A DNA stretch of 64,000 nucleotides, taken from assembly GCA_030847615.1 (NCBI GenBank), contig JAUMIR010000004.1, positions 220,833,001-220,897,000 on the forward strand. Direction: 5' to 3'. The DNA comes from Gambelia wislizenii (Eukaryota > Chordata > Lepidosauria > Squamata > Crotaphytidae). Shown piece after piece: positions 20,801 to 28,577 of the stretch (position 1 is the stretch's first letter; each line of letters starts with the position of its first letter). Below the pieces are notes generated by a model, which was not told the origin of the DNA, did not search any database, and worked only from the letters and a program-made list of their open reading frames with translations. The position numbers were made by a program, and so were the translations under genes.

Positions 20801-22580
20801 AATTGTCAACAATTTGACAGACTTTGTAAGCACTTCCAGGAAAGTATTGTGTGCATTAAGGACTGAATTCACAGCAACTGCAAGAACTCACAAGTGTATG
20901 TAATGGGCATCTGGACATGAAGGAATAATTAAGTCTAGTTCTAGTACTAGTAGTGAGTAGATATCCTCACATACTCATACCCAGTCCCCAAATATATTTG
21001 GCGCATGAGGCCAAACAGATACATTATGCAGATGAACTCAACTTTTTGATAGCTGTGCTATCTGTCAGGAATGCTTTGACTGGGTGTTCCTGCATCGCAG
21101 GGGATTGGACTGGATGGCCCTTGAGGTCTCTTTCAACTCTGTGTTTCTATGAATATAAAATCACCAGCTTATACATTTGGCAGGCTCCCACGAATCATTT
21201 ATGAATACTTCATGACAACTTAATTGTAACAATACAAACCAGCACAAGTGGTTTCAAATTTCTTCTCTACCAAGTTGACAAGAGGAACTGTATAAATAAA
21301 TTCCTTTGCTGCTTGAATTTCAATCACTCCTGTTCTCCCTCCCTCCCCCGTTTTCTTTTAAGAAGAAACAACTCCTTTTGGGATGGTTCGTCCCTCCCAT
21401 GCTTTGCAAGCCTTCCAGGGGGATCAAAAGATAAATCTGAGCAACATGTTCACTAGTCACTGCATGTGATTTGGAGGGGTGGAGGGAAGTAATCACAGCT
21501 GCCGTCCTGACCTCTTGGGCAACAAACCGCTCGGAGTCAAGAACCAGAGCAAGGATTTCAGCTCAGGTCTTTTTGAAGGGCCACAAAAAGCTCGCAACCC
21601 AGGATCTGCTAAACAAGCATTTAATAATCTTTTGGTTCCTGAAGGGAAGGAGGTTTATATACAGGTCACGTATAAATAAAATGGGGCTACTACACAAGCC
21701 ACCATGTGCTTAGTAACATCATCAGCCACCTGAACTGACACGTCAGACGCAAGCCAGCCTTCCCCGTCCGAAGAATCAGGGGCTGAATCCACACGGCACA
21801 AATAACCCAGTTTGAAAACGGATTATTTGCCATGGCACCTTCCTATGGGAATCCTGGGATTTGTAGTTTTTGAGTGTGTGTTTGGTTTTTTAAAAAGGCC
21901 TTCTTTGCAGGTGGCTCACCAAACTACAAATTCTCAGATTTCTATAGAATGGAGCCATGAAAAAAAATAATAATCCAGTTTCAAACTGGGTTATTTGTGT
22001 AATGTGGATTCAGCCGGGGACGAACAACTGCCCTGGAAATTCACCAACAGCCGAAGCAAGAAAATTACCTCAGGAGAGGTAATGCCCTCCCCCATTTCAA
22101 AATACAAAGTTGTCCCTTCATATTCGCTGGGGTTTGGTTCCAGCCCCCCCCCCGTGGATACCAAAATCCGTGAATACTCAAGTCCCATTATATGCAATGG
22201 CATAGCAAAATGGTGTCCCTTTATATAAGATGGCAAAATCAAGGTTTGCCTTTTGATTACTATTATTATTTTTTAATTTTTTCCCCAAGCCGTGGATACT
22301 TAAATCAGTGGATACCAAATCCGTGGATACGGAGGGACAGCTGTATAACCCGCCCCCACCGCCTCCCACCTCCAACGCTCGCTTCTCAACCGCCGTCACG
22401 CACGCGACGGTAAGCCAGAGAGAGAGCGCGCCCCCCCCGCTCTCATCTCCTGCCCCCTCCCTTGCCCTCTTCCCTCAGCCTCTCACCTGGGCCGCTTCGA
22501 GTGCCGCCGCCGCCGAGAAGCAAGGCGGCCGGGAAGGCCAGCAGCACGAGCAACAGCAGTTGGGGCAAGGACCTCCTCAT
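2703..22580 (-). CDS. SSR1: SSR1 (TRAP-alpha), first two coding exons, gene continues past left edge
   Basis: Signal sequence receptor subunit 1 is a single-pass ER membrane subunit of the translocon-associated protein complex beside Sec61. Two coding exons are visible: 22487-22580 and 2703-2821. They join in phase (94+119=213 nt) to give 71 codons. Residues 1-31 begin MRRSLPQ followed by a leucine-rich signal peptide. The second exon encodes [13 protein letters not shown] and the acidic stretch [18 protein letters not shown], which closely matches the luminal N-terminus of vertebrate TRAP-alpha. The known protein is about 286 residues, so the luminal domain, membrane segment and cytosolic tail lie to the left of base 1. 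Intron 1 is 19.7 kb and is filled with transposons, including a DIRS element on the same strand. The exon 2 donor GTACAT is weaker than consensus, but its phase fits the family. The identification is firm. Confidence 0.95.
2822..6655. other. SSR1 intron 1, right of exon 2, mostly unique sequence
   Basis: No conserved coding segment was recognised. It contains a compound microsatellite of CCA, CTA and CTT triplets at about 4493-4557, which creates spurious low-complexity frames on both strands. Otherwise nothing stands out. Confidence 0.6.
4493..4557. repeat. Compound trinucleotide microsatellite
   Basis: Runs of CCA/CAC, then CTA, then CTT triplets follow each other over about 65 bases. It is intronic and noncoding. 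Confidence 0.85.
6656..9966. mobile_element. Tigger/pogo-like MITE enlarged by an internal hairpin satellite
   Basis: The left terminus CAGTCGTCCCTTCACATTCG and the right terminus, the complement of CAGTTGTCCCTCCACATTCG, form terminal inverted repeats flanked by TA on both sides (6654-6655, 9967-9968), as in Tigger/pogo elements. Normal relatives in this window are about 240 bp. Here the interior holds about 3 kb of GC-rich tandem repeats. Near the right end a second palindrome built on CCGCGGTT-type and poly-G/poly-C sequence lies at about 9876-9917. No transposase is encoded, so any movement would need one in trans. Family assignment rests on the ends alone. Confidence 0.75.
7080..9775. repeat. 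Hairpin minisatellite, 60-75 bp units
   Basis: Nearly 40 tandem units, each containing CCTGGGGCCTCCGGAG, a three-base loop (CGT, or ATG-like variants), and its complement CTCCGGAGGCCCCAGG, followed by ATCGCCTCCCCAGCCC and a variable spacer CCACCGCGTCCCC. Units with the spacer are about 75 bp and units without it about 60 bp; the two types are interspersed. Flanks at 6720-7075 carry a related but distinct unit with CCTTCGCGGGGCC. The near absence of TA/TG-A triplets leaves several frames on both strands open for hundreds of codons, which is composition and not evidence of genes. Confidence 0.9.
10380..10617. mobile_element. Tigger/pogo-like MITE, 238 bp
   Basis: Starts CAGAGAGCCCTCAATATCTG after TA and ends GGAGGACCAGCCATG before TA. 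The body has the family's GTGGATACCAAAATCCATGG motif. Confidence 0.7.
11366..11446 (+). repeat. SINE tail, left half of split copy
   Basis: This matches the tail of the 5S-derived SINEs seen elsewhere (CACCTCTGAGTATT, then CATGGGGTTGCTGTAAGTC). It is split by the LINE inserted at 11447-11882. Its last 67 bases (11380-11446) are repeated at 11883-11949. Confidence 0.7.
11447..11882 (-). mobile_element. 5'-truncated RTE-like LINE insertion with 67-bp target duplication
   Basis: A 3' fragment of the same LINE found at 62160-63887: the frame reads [20 protein letters not shown], the [20 protein letters not shown] motif and a CCAFCNRTC zinc-finger start, then a short 3' UTR with stem-loop CTTCGTTTGCGAAG and a GA-rich tail. 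It is flanked by direct repeats 11380-11446 and 11883-11949 (67 bp, one mismatch). About 145 C-terminal codons remain, so it cannot move itself. Confidence 0.85.
11883..11949 (+). repeat. 67-bp direct repeat (target-site duplication, right copy)
   Basis: Equal in length to 11380-11446, with one difference (C at 11938 for G at 11435). It precedes a CA-rich stretch that abuts the DIRS element. Confidence 0.85.
11995..12133 (+). repeat. DIRS left inverted terminal repeat
   Basis: From TTCTGTAGGATAGATGG to CACGAGGCCAGTTCT. It is the inverse complement of 18058-18197, with one or two differences at the GGATAG/GGTTTAG position. The outer 33 bases (11962-11994) have no counterpart at the right end. 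Confidence 0.92.
12265..12370. repeat. DIRS internal complementary region (circle-junction template)
   Basis: The first part, from GGATTGTTCCTGCC to CCAATGTAACATT, is the exact inverse of the left terminus 11962-12023. The second part, from TTCTGTAGGTTTAGATGG to GAGTATTGGG, is the inverse of the right terminus. The halves share a TT at 12327-12328, as expected for a template that joins the two ends during circularisation. Confidence 0.9.
12383..13510 (-). CDS. DIRS tyrosine recombinase
   Basis: The C-terminal about 365 codons of a frame open from 16432. It has an N-terminal SAM-like helical region ([20 protein letters not shown]) and a catalytic domain with ARRVSEL (active Arg about residue 1147), AHSTR (His1277, Arg1280) and FIRHYKVD (nucleophile Tyr1313, codon 12496-12494). 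The R-H-R-Y set is complete. It would integrate the circular cDNA. The start is uncertain because the frame runs on through the RT region. The stop lies just inside the complementary region. Confidence 0.88.
   Translation of the reverse strand, partial: GTSRRVVAPADSLEIERRALRACGYEDNVIQTLLASRRPSTRRIYQATWKVFLQWCAAAQINPLQASTKHVLEFLQGGLEKGLRPNTLKRQVAALAAFIQCPQGNRISTHPHIRRFLRGATLISPPVRHRFPSWNLSLVLRQLTKSPFEPLRRVPLRVMTIKVAFLVAITSARRVSELMALSIREHLCSFEEDAVYLRPDPSFKPKVISDFHVSQQIILPSFCPRPSHPTEKLWHKLDVRRALRIYIKRTAEFRRCDSLFVSFTPASMGAKVSRQTLATWIKACIFLAYDTANIPRPSGVMAHSTRSAATSAVFSTNAPIDEICRAATWATPSTFIRHYKVDKFKSSDAIFGRRVLHEVAHQHGNSSSVTPTQGR
13450..15279 (-). CDS. DIRS reverse transcriptase, RNase H and methylase-like domain
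   Basis: About 610 codons between TAA at 15280-15282 and the stop at 13450. Counting from the GTG at 15261: RT palm with [11 protein letters not shown] (Asp115), [13 protein letters not shown] and YLDD (179-182); RNase H with TSDAS (345), NWLELRA (377), LLTDN (402) and [10 protein letters not shown] (453); and a C-terminal VDMFASHLN...PPFPLI domain that DIRS elements carry, usually labelled Dam-methylase-like. All catalytic residues visible are intact. The conserved lead-in [12 protein letters not shown] sits in the gag frame, so this copy changes frame near 15280. It overlaps the recombinase frame. Confidence 0.9.
   Translation of the reverse strand, partial: TTSDRWVQETIAHGYKIELNARPRNRFLPAPVPSNHQKARNLWTAINHLLEIQAIEEVPDTQRFLGVYSYFFTVPKKDGSLRSVLDLKFTNSFITYKRFKMETLSSIREAVQEGDFLASLDLSEAYLHIQMHPESRRYLRFAFGDQHYQFRALPFGLATAPRVFTKVMVVIIAHLRTKGIHLYPYLDDILLRAPSRDKALRDLEITIRCLQDHGFMINFRKSTLMPAQSIVHLGVQIDTVSYSVALSTERQSAIRKEATIARGRRKAQIASLARLFGLMISAIQVVPWARFHSRPLQALLLPHQESISRKETFAIDIPPTVRHSLTWWTRTENISKGSPLSVPQQVVVTSDASLRGWGAHCQDMAVQGLWSRTEQEHSINWLELRAARLALEHFSDTLRGQHVLLLTDNTTTRSYIARQGGSRSRSLHSEAVTLLLWAERTVLSLTAQHLQGEVNTQADFLNRHTVLPGEWELNQETFNHIQARFGEMSVDMFASHLNAKLSRFFTRFFHPGAEGTDALRSRWPIGLLYLFPPFPLIGKTCRKIRAERAQVVLIAPHWPRRPWFSDLTEMSVETPMRLFPRQDLLLQGPVAHPDVSWLQLTAWRLSGEH
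15283..16600 (-). pseudogene. DIRS gag (capsid-like), frame broken
   Basis: The frame contains [15 protein letters not shown], a helical core ([20 protein letters not shown] and [14 protein letters not shown]) and a basic tail. It resembles the DIRS gag domain known to be related to the C-terminal domain of LAP2-alpha. Upstream, a plausible continuation (acidic, then [19 protein letters not shown]) lies in another frame; the switch falls at a ten-base G run (16602-16611, plus strand), typical of slippage or a sequencing error. Downstream the frame stays open into the recombinase. The true start was not found. Confidence 0.65.
17200..17880 (-). promoter_or_regulatory. CpG-dense 5' leader of the DIRS element, with short tandem repeats
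   Basis: Very GC- and CpG-rich, with repeated GCCGCGCGGGTCGCGG units at about 17500-17620. It lies between the right ITR and the gag frame, where a DIRS promoter/leader is expected. An open frame crosses it, but its product is low-complexity Pro/Arg/Ala. Promoter function is inferred. Confidence 0.45.
18058..18197 (-). repeat. DIRS right inverted terminal repeat
   Basis: Ends CATCTAAACCTACAGAA. It pairs with the left repeat over about 140 bases. The sequence beyond 18197 is unrelated. Confidence 0.92.
18198..18715. other. SSR1 intron 1, no feature seen
   Basis: AT-rich intronic sequence immediately right of the DIRS element. No coding or repeat feature was recognised. Confidence 0.5.
18716..18926 (-). 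mobile_element. 5S-rRNA-derived SINE
   Basis: Read on the minus strand, it starts with a 5S-like segment (TAAGCAGGGTCAGCTCTGGT, then GTGCTGTGGGC), continues with a LINE-related tail (GCAAAACTACCTCTGAGTA) and ends in a CA-rich track. This matches the squamate 5S-SINE architecture. Confidence 0.75.
19709..20296. mobile_element. MITE with GTCTACAC terminal inverted repeats
   Basis: Begins GGGCTCGTCTACACTGG and ends with the inverse GGTGTAGACAACCC. The interior contains a further inverted pair around GGTCAGAATGGGGCACCC and GGGTGCCCTGTTCTGAC. It looks like a foldback hAT-type non-autonomous element; the family is inferred. Confidence 0.65.
20300..21780. other. SSR1 intron 1, mostly unique, with a CR1 3' end
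   Basis: A CR1 LINE 3' end is visible on the plus strand at about 21064-21156 (GGGGATTGGACTGGATGGCC to TGTTTCTATGA). Nothing else was recognised. Confidence 0.55.
21781..22015. mobile_element. Palindromic MITE
   Basis: Starts GGCTGAATCCACACGGCACA and ends with the inverse ATGTGGATTCAGCC. Paired inner arms carry AAATAACCCAGTTTGAAAC and its complement. About 235 bp, no coding capacity. Confidence 0.8.
22106..22343. mobile_element. Tigger/pogo-like MITE beside the SSR1 promoter
   Basis: Begins AGTTGTCCCTTCATATTCG and ends GGAGGGACAGCTG before TA. It contains GTGGATACCAAAATCCGTG motifs on both sides. It lies about 140 bases inside intron 1 from SSR1 exon 1. Confidence 0.75.
22487..22580 (-). 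CDS. SSR1: SSR1 coding exon 1 (signal peptide)
   Basis: ATG at 22580-22578 opens 31 codons plus one base: MRRSLPQ, then a leucine/valine/alanine-rich hydrophobic core, then a GGGG turn. This is a typical signal peptide and resembles the known TRAP-alpha N-terminus. The donor GTGAGA follows at 22486. The exon lies in CpG-rich DNA. Confidence 0.93.
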
Positions 22581-22900
22581 GGTAACAGGCCAGCCACGCG
22601 CCCTCCTCCTCCTCCTCCTCAACGGCAGTTACGACTTTTTCCTGCCGCTACGCAAAAGCGAGAGAGACTCCCATCCGGCCAACGTTCCGCCTACCTCACC
22701 CCGCGGCGCCCTGACGTCACCACCCCAGCACGCAGGCCCACTTGACTCCACCCCCCCAATTCAACCCACTGAACCGTAGACGTGGCTTCCCTTGGAAGGA
22801 GGAAAGGGGGTGTCACGTGACAGGTCACTTAACTCCTCCCAGGTTTCCTTCCCGCAATGTTGGCGTTTAACTTCAAATGCGCATGTGCAGTCATCATAGA
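22581..22900 (-). promoter_or_regulatory. SSR1 promoter and 5' UTR, CpG-rich
   Basis: The 320 bases upstream of the SSR1 ATG are GC- and CpG-rich, unlike the AT-rich surroundings. Visible candidate sites are a palindromic CRE-like TGACGTCA at 22712-22719, a CCAAT at 22756-22760, an AGACGTGG at 22778-22785 (one base from the XBP1-type UPRE core TGACGTGG) and GTCACGTGAC, an E-box/CLEAR-like palindrome, at 22812-22821. TRAP subunits are known to be induced by ER stress, which makes the ACGTG sites plausible. The transcription start cannot be placed from sequence alone. Confidence 0.65.
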
Positions 22901-23720
22901 ACCTCCGTTAAACTCCATATCTGCCCACATGCTGTTCAGCGAGTTTACCGCTGAACGCTAGCCAGGGATTCCTAGAGCGCATGCGTGAACATTCTACATT
23001 GGCCCTCCTTGTCTGGCATGAATCACAATAGATTACAGAGTACAGAATATGTGGTGGTTGCCTTCCTTGTAGAGGGAAAGCTCAAGATGAGGCGACTTGT
23101 GGGACAGGGCGACGTTTGTTGTTAACTGCCCTCAAGTCGACTAATGCCAGCCAAGCTTTCCTCACAACACTCAGCCCTAGCTGCCTGTCAGTTGCCACTA
23201 CTCCAGGCCCCCTTTTATTAATCCCTTATCTGGACTGGGGTCTGAGTCTCCAGGTGACCCTTCCTTAGATTTATTTACTAGTGTGTATTCTATTGGTTAG
23301 CTGTGACCTTTCCCCTTTATTATGAGGGAAATAAAGCAACATGAGCCAATTGAAATTTTAACAAAAAACTTATTTGGAGTCGAAGGCTTTCACGGCTGGC
23401 ATCCATACATTTTCCTTGGGTTTTTCCCATGCTGTGAGGATGTGTTCTGGAATAGTTAACTTCATACGTTTCGCCTGCATCTGTGGCTAGCATCTTCAGA
23501 CACAGATGCAGGCAAAACGTCAGAAGGAAACTCTTCCAGAACACGGCCTCACAGCCCAGAAAAAAACCATGGAAAAACTTACTTGGTTTATTATATCACA
23601 GAAGGTACAAACTCCAGAACAGTATGGTAACTTTATATATAACAAATGGTTCTCTCACTTCATTCCACTTAGTGTTCTTTTTAGTGACAGACTATTTAAA
23701 CACACACGTTATTTTTTCAG
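22901..23720. other. Intergenic upstream of SSR1
   Basis: No gene was recognised. An inverted pair around ATCTGTGGCTAGCATCTTCAG and CAGATGCAGGCAAAACGTC near 23470-23525 looks like a small palindromic repeat. Confidence 0.5.
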
Positions 23721-23721
23721 T

Positions 23722-24203
23722 CTCTGAAAACAGCCCCCTGGAACATGTCCAGAGGAGGGCAACCAAAATGGTGGGAGGTCTGGAAGCCATGCCCTATGAG
23801 GAGCAGCTTAGGGAGCTGGGTATGTTTAGTCTGGAGAAGAGAAGGTTGAGAGGGGACGTGATAGTCATGTTTAAATATTTGAAGGGGTGTCACATTGAGG
23901 ATGGAGCAAGCTTGTTTTTTTTTTGCTGCTCTGGAGACTAGGACACGGAGCAATGGGTTCAAACTACAGGAAAAGAGATTCCACCTAAACATTAGGAAGA
24001 ACCTGGTGATAGTAAGAGCTGTTTGGAAGTGGAATACACTGCCTCAGAGTGTGATGGAGTCTCCTTCTTAGGCGGTTTTTAAGCAGAGGCTGGATGGCCA
24101 TCTGTCGGGAATGATTTGTTTGTATATTCCTGCATGGCAGGGGGTTGGACCGGATGGCCCTTGTGGGCCTCTTCCAACTCTGTGATTCTATGATTCTATG
24201 AGT
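23722..24203 (+). mobile_element. CR1 LINE 3' fragment
   Basis: The translation [20 protein letters not shown] and [16 protein letters not shown] is the CR1 C-terminus, followed by the CR1 3' UTR GGATGGCCCTTGTGGGCC and the tail (ATTCTATG)n. The frame is interrupted. Confidence 0.85.
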
Positions 24204-24426
24204 CTCAACTGCTTCACACAGTCTTTCATACAGTGCACTCCCACTGTCTCTCATACATCTGACTCATCCAATGGCTTTCTCTCAACTGACACTCTCAACT
24301 GTTATTTCTCTTAGATCACTCTCACAGAGACCTCTCCCATCACAACTCCCTGCGCTGGGATTGGCTCCCTCTCATGCGCGCTTTCCAACCTAGTTCTTTA
24401 CAACTATATTCCAGAGGAAAGACATA

Positions 24427-24505
24427 GCAAAACCACCTCTAAGAAAACCCTAAGAAATTAATGGGGGTCGTCATAAGTCGACAGGTGACTTGAAGACACA
24501 CATAC
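24427..24505 (+). repeat. Tail of a 5S-type SINE
   Basis: Matches the SINE tail in the sense direction (AAAACCACCTCTAAGAAAAC to GACAGGTGACTTGAAG), ending in ACACA. It abuts the 3' end of a LINE lying on the other strand. Confidence 0.6.
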
Positions 24506-24509
24506 ACAT

Positions 24510-26160
24510 GAGTGAGAGACCTCCAAGTCATCCTGTCATCAACAGCCCTGTTCAGGTTTTGCATACTCAAGGCCATGGCTTCCTTGATTGTGACTATCCA
24601 TCTGGAGTGTGATCTTCCTCTTTTCATACTGCCTTCTATTGTCTTCCCTAGTAAGTCATTTATGATATGGCCAAAGTATGACAGTCTTAGTTTGGTCATC
24701 TTAGTTTCTAGGCAGAGTTCAGGCTTCATTTCCTCTAAGACTCCATTGATTTGTCTTTTGAGCAGTCCCAGGTATCAGTAGAACTCTTCTCCAACACCAC
24801 ATTTCAAATAAGTTGATTTATTTCCTGTCAGCTTTCTTCACTATCCAGGTTTCACAACTTATGCCTAGAAATGGGAAATATGATGGCATGAACAATCCTG
24901 ACTTTGCTATTCAATGCTATATCTTGACACTTGAGGATCTTGTCTTGTTCCTTCAAAGCTGCCTTTCTTCTGATTTCATAAGTGCAGTTTCCATTCTGAC
25001 TAATGATTGGACTGGATATGGAAAATCTTTCACTTTCAATGTCTTCATAATCTACTTTAAAGTTAAGTAGATCATCTGTGGTAACTATTTTTGTTTTCTT
25101 AATGTTCAGGGTAAACCTGCCTTTGCACTTTCTTCCTTCACTTTCTTCAGTAGTTATTCCAAATCTTTGTTATTTTCTGCTAGTAGTATGTTATCTTTCC
25201 TCCAGTTTTCATGCCTCCTTCATCAGAGTCTAATCCTGCTTTATGTATATGTTTAGTGTACAAGTTAAATAGATAGTGATAAAATGAAGCCTTGCCTGAC
25301 CTCCTTGCTAATTGGAAACCATTCCATTTCTCCATATTCTGTCCTGATGGTAGCCTCTTGTCCTGAGTACAGTACGACTCCTGCGGGACCTGTATCCATG
25401 GTTTCACTTACCTGCATCTGAAAAAATATGTCCCCTCTAGGCATTTTCTAGGTCCTCCAGTGCGATTCTGTAGTATGCTTCTACCAGAATTTCAGTCAGA
25501 AGTAATTAATTTCAATAGGGTTCACTATTATCTGCAGTTTCACATTCACATAATAATTCCAGGAGTGTATGACCCATGGATATGGGGGTAGTGCTGTAGT
25601 CCAGAGACTACAGCACTACCCCCATATCCATGGGTCATACACTCCTGGAATTATTATGTGATTTCTGTGTTGGCCATCAGGTGATGTCTGTTTATGGTTG
25701 TCTCTTTGGTTCCTTGAAGAACGTGTTTGCAATGAACAAACTGTCGCCCTTGCAAAATTCAATTAGTCACTCTCCTGCTTCATCTTTTGATCCTAGGCCA
25801 AATTTTCTTACAATCTTTGCTTCTACTGTTTCCTACTTTTGCATTCCAACTGCCTAGGCTTAACGACGAGTTATGTTTTTGTGTGTGGTCAGTTTATTCC
25901 TAGACTCCAGCATAGAATCTTTCATTTTCTTTTTCTTCTGCCTCTGTTGTGGGAGCATAAACTTGGATTATGGTTATATTTATGGATTTTCCCTGAAGTC
26001 TTATGATTTGGTATGACTTTGCATTATATCCTTTGACTGCTTTTGCAACATCTCTCCTCACTATTAATGCCACCCCATTTCTTCCTAGATTTTCATTTCC
26101 TGAATAAAACACTATGTAATTTATCTGACTCAAAATGTCCAATTCCTATCCACTTTAGCT
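24510..26160 (-). mobile_element. Degenerate BovB/RTE-like LINE
   Basis: Broken frames on the minus strand include an endonuclease piece (25900-26142: GRNGVALIVRRDVAKAVKGY and NITIIQVYAPTTEAEEKENE), an RT piece (HKAGLDSDEGGMKTGGK, about 25200-25260) and the C-terminus (LRLSYFGHIINDLLGKTIEG, 24600-24720). The order and motifs match BovB/RTE elements common in squamates. It is interrupted by the MITE-derived inverted repeat at 25376-25660. Confidence 0.7.
25547..25660. repeat. Perfect 54-bp inverted repeat with 6-bp spacer
   Basis: Left arm 25547-25600, spacer CCAGAG (25601-25606), right arm 25607-25660. Every base of the 54-base arms pairs. The arm resembles the terminus of the Tigger-like MITEs (TACAGCACTACCCCCATATC), so it may be two MITE ends joined head to head. 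Confidence 0.9.
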
Positions 26161-26329
26161 TGCTCTCCCTAAGAATTGTAATGTTAATTTGTTCGATTTT
26201 TTTTGTTTTACTATGTCTAGTTTCCCCTGATTTATGCTTCTTGCATTCCATATTCTTATAATGTGTTGTGCAGTTTCAGACCTTTCTTTCATCTCTGAGC
26301 ATGTCAAGAGCTGAACATCCTTTCAGCTT

Positions 26330-27330
26330 GAGTCCAGGAGGTGTGCTCTATGACATGTTTTTGACTGCTGTCCAAAGTTTTTTGTATGTAAAATGCACTG
26401 TCAGGTGTGCCAACCCATACCAATAATAGCAAAAAATTAGGGAAAAAATATTAAGGAACCTAAGAACCTTGCCTCCTGTGGGCCAGCCCATCCTCCTTTA
26501 CAGCCACAATGTCATGCCACTGAGTGCACAAAACTTTGGGTACTGTCAAGTATGTCAACCCATGCTAATAATAATATAAAGGGTAAGAAACTGAGGACTA
26601 ACTCAAACTAAGATGCGAGTCAGTCCAAATAATGCCTTCCTACACTGAGTGTTCCGTATGAGATATGGATTCCTATCCAGCCCAAAGTATTTTGTATGTG
26701 TAGTACTGGTTAAGTGTGCTAACCCATGCAAATTTTAGCAAAAATAGGTGGAAAGGAATAATGAACCAAATAATGTCAGCCATATTATAGTCTCACATCC
26801 AGGAAAATGTTATCTATGAGAGGCATGTGGTTCAAAGCTTTATGTAATTATTTGGGGGGGGGGCACTGTCAAGGGTGTCAACCCATGCCAAAATGAGAAA
26901 AAAAACATAAGGACCTAAAGCTCTCCATTTCAAAAATAAGCTGTAGGCTATACAGGTTATACAGCTTTACATCCAGGAGAATGTCCTAAGATGCAGTTGA
27001 GCCCCATCTAACTGAAAAACCTGTCAGGATCAGTCCCCTTTGCTCCTGTCATATTCATTAATTTCCCTGCGGCCTTGATGTCATATTCATTAATTTCCCT
27101 GTGGCCTTGATGTAGAATGTACATAGCAGTTTGTGTAGGATGAAATGACGTGTATGTCACTGGGCTTTGCTTGGGAAAGGAGATAACAAGGAATCTGCAA
27201 TTAATGGCTTTAGGTTCAAGGCTAGAGACCCTGTGAAGATGGTAATGCCGATACCTGACAAAGCCTTTTCTACCTGTAGGAAACTTGTGTGCTAACCCAT
27301 TTAAGTAATAAGATGTGTAGAAAAAAAATA
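26330..27330 (+). repeat. Old tandem repeat, period about 145-165 bp
   Basis: The motif CTGTCAAGTGTGCCAACCCATGC recurs in diverged form with its CAACCC core near 26411, 26556, 26719, 26879 and 27293. Each is preceded by an AAAGTTTTTTGTATG-like segment and, in some units, CATCCAGGAGAATGTCC. A further copy of the last two motifs lies near 29665-29735, beyond a CR1 insertion. No coding capacity was seen. Confidence 0.6.
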
Positions 27331-27349
27331 AGTACCTGAAGCTCTGCAG

Positions 27350-27505
27350 CAGATGCGTGCCCTCTACAAAGCCATCAGTGTACCCCGTGTTCGTAGGGCA
27401 AGCTCCAAAGGAGGCTATACCTCTCAGAGTGGATCCGGATGGGATGAATACACCAGGCGTGCCACCACCGAATGTCTGAACTGGATGAGGCAGCAGAAGG
27501 TAAAC
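27350..27505 (+). pseudogene. Lone desmoplakin-like exon (plakin N-terminus)
   Basis: The plus strand encodes QMRALYKAISVPRVRRASSK, then GGYTSQSGSGWDEYTRRATT and ECLNWMRQQK, followed by donor GTAAAC. This is the signature of an early exon of desmoplakin (DSP), the desmosomal plakin. It is preceded by CTGCAG, usable as an acceptor but with a poor pyrimidine tract; in-frame codons reach upstream only to a TAA about 30 bases before the methionine. No other DSP exon was seen between here and RIOK1. The frame is intact, so it may be a recent duplicate, an orphan left by rearrangement, or a misplaced assembly piece. Human DSP lies a few genes from RIOK1, as I recall. Confidence 0.75.
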
Positions 27506-28577
27506 CTGTGTGGAGGTCAACATGAGTTGTGTAGACTCCAGGGTGATGTTATATCTTACTTTATTTTCAGTGTTTTGGGGGTGAGGTGGATGGGAAAGAC
27601 AACATTATCTTCCCACCTCCTGTCACATTGGGCAGGAAGCTTTCCAATACATTGGTGTTTTATGCCTCCTGCCATCTATTGTATCAGGTACCTCTTCATG
27701 GTGCCCCTCCCTTTCTTTTCTTTTGTTTCAAATGGCACTATCCCAGTCCAAATGAGATTAATGAAGAAGCTGGGATAATGCCATCAGCTTTTACAGAGAG
27801 TTGTTAGCTTTATTTCTTCCATGGTTTCAAGTTAAGTGTGATGCCATCTTGAGTCCTATGCTGGGAGAAAGCTGGAACTTAATTAATTAATTAAAGGCAT
27901 TCGGGGGGGGGAATCAATTGCATAGAAAACACGAATGTGACACAGGTCGAGCCCCCCTCCACTGCGCGTGACCATTACCCACAGTTTCAATTATCATTGT
28001 CCAAAATATGGTGTGTCTAGGCATTTCCTAGGTCCTCCAGTGCAACTCTATGGTGATTTCCAGCAGAAGGTACCATAGAGTTGCATTGGAGCTGCCTAGA
28101 TTTTCCTGGGTCCTCCAGCTCAAGTCAGTGGTAAATTCTGCCAGAAATTACCGTATAGTCATGATGGAGATGCCTAGAGAGGCAACCTCTCTAAGCATTT
28201 CTTAGGTCCTCCAGCACGATTGTATGGGGTTTGCTGTTACCCGCAGTTTCAAGCATTCGTGGTAAGTCTGGGAACATATCCCCCATATGGCAGATGATCT
28301 GGAATAACTTCTGTGTGATTGTATGTCTGGGCCAAACTAGATGCAGTGAAAAGTGTATCACTTACAGTCATGTCAATTAAAAAGAAACATAGCCATGGGG
28401 TTTCCACCCCTTATTTTCTGTGTGAGGGACAGGCGTTTTACCCTTTCCCACTCCCATAGACTGAGACCCTGAGAAAAATTGGCCCAGCACTATAGTTAAA
28501 AACATATGTGTTTGTGTGTGACATGTTCAGTGTGGTTTCTAGTTTGGTACACCATTTTGCATACTGTGAAGGGCACA
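27506..28577. other. Intergenic, MITE relics
   Basis: From about 27930 to 28290 there are repeated CTAGGCATTTCCTAGGTCCT-type segments, related to the MITE bodies at 25430 and 46730. No further plakin exon was found. Confidence 0.5.
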
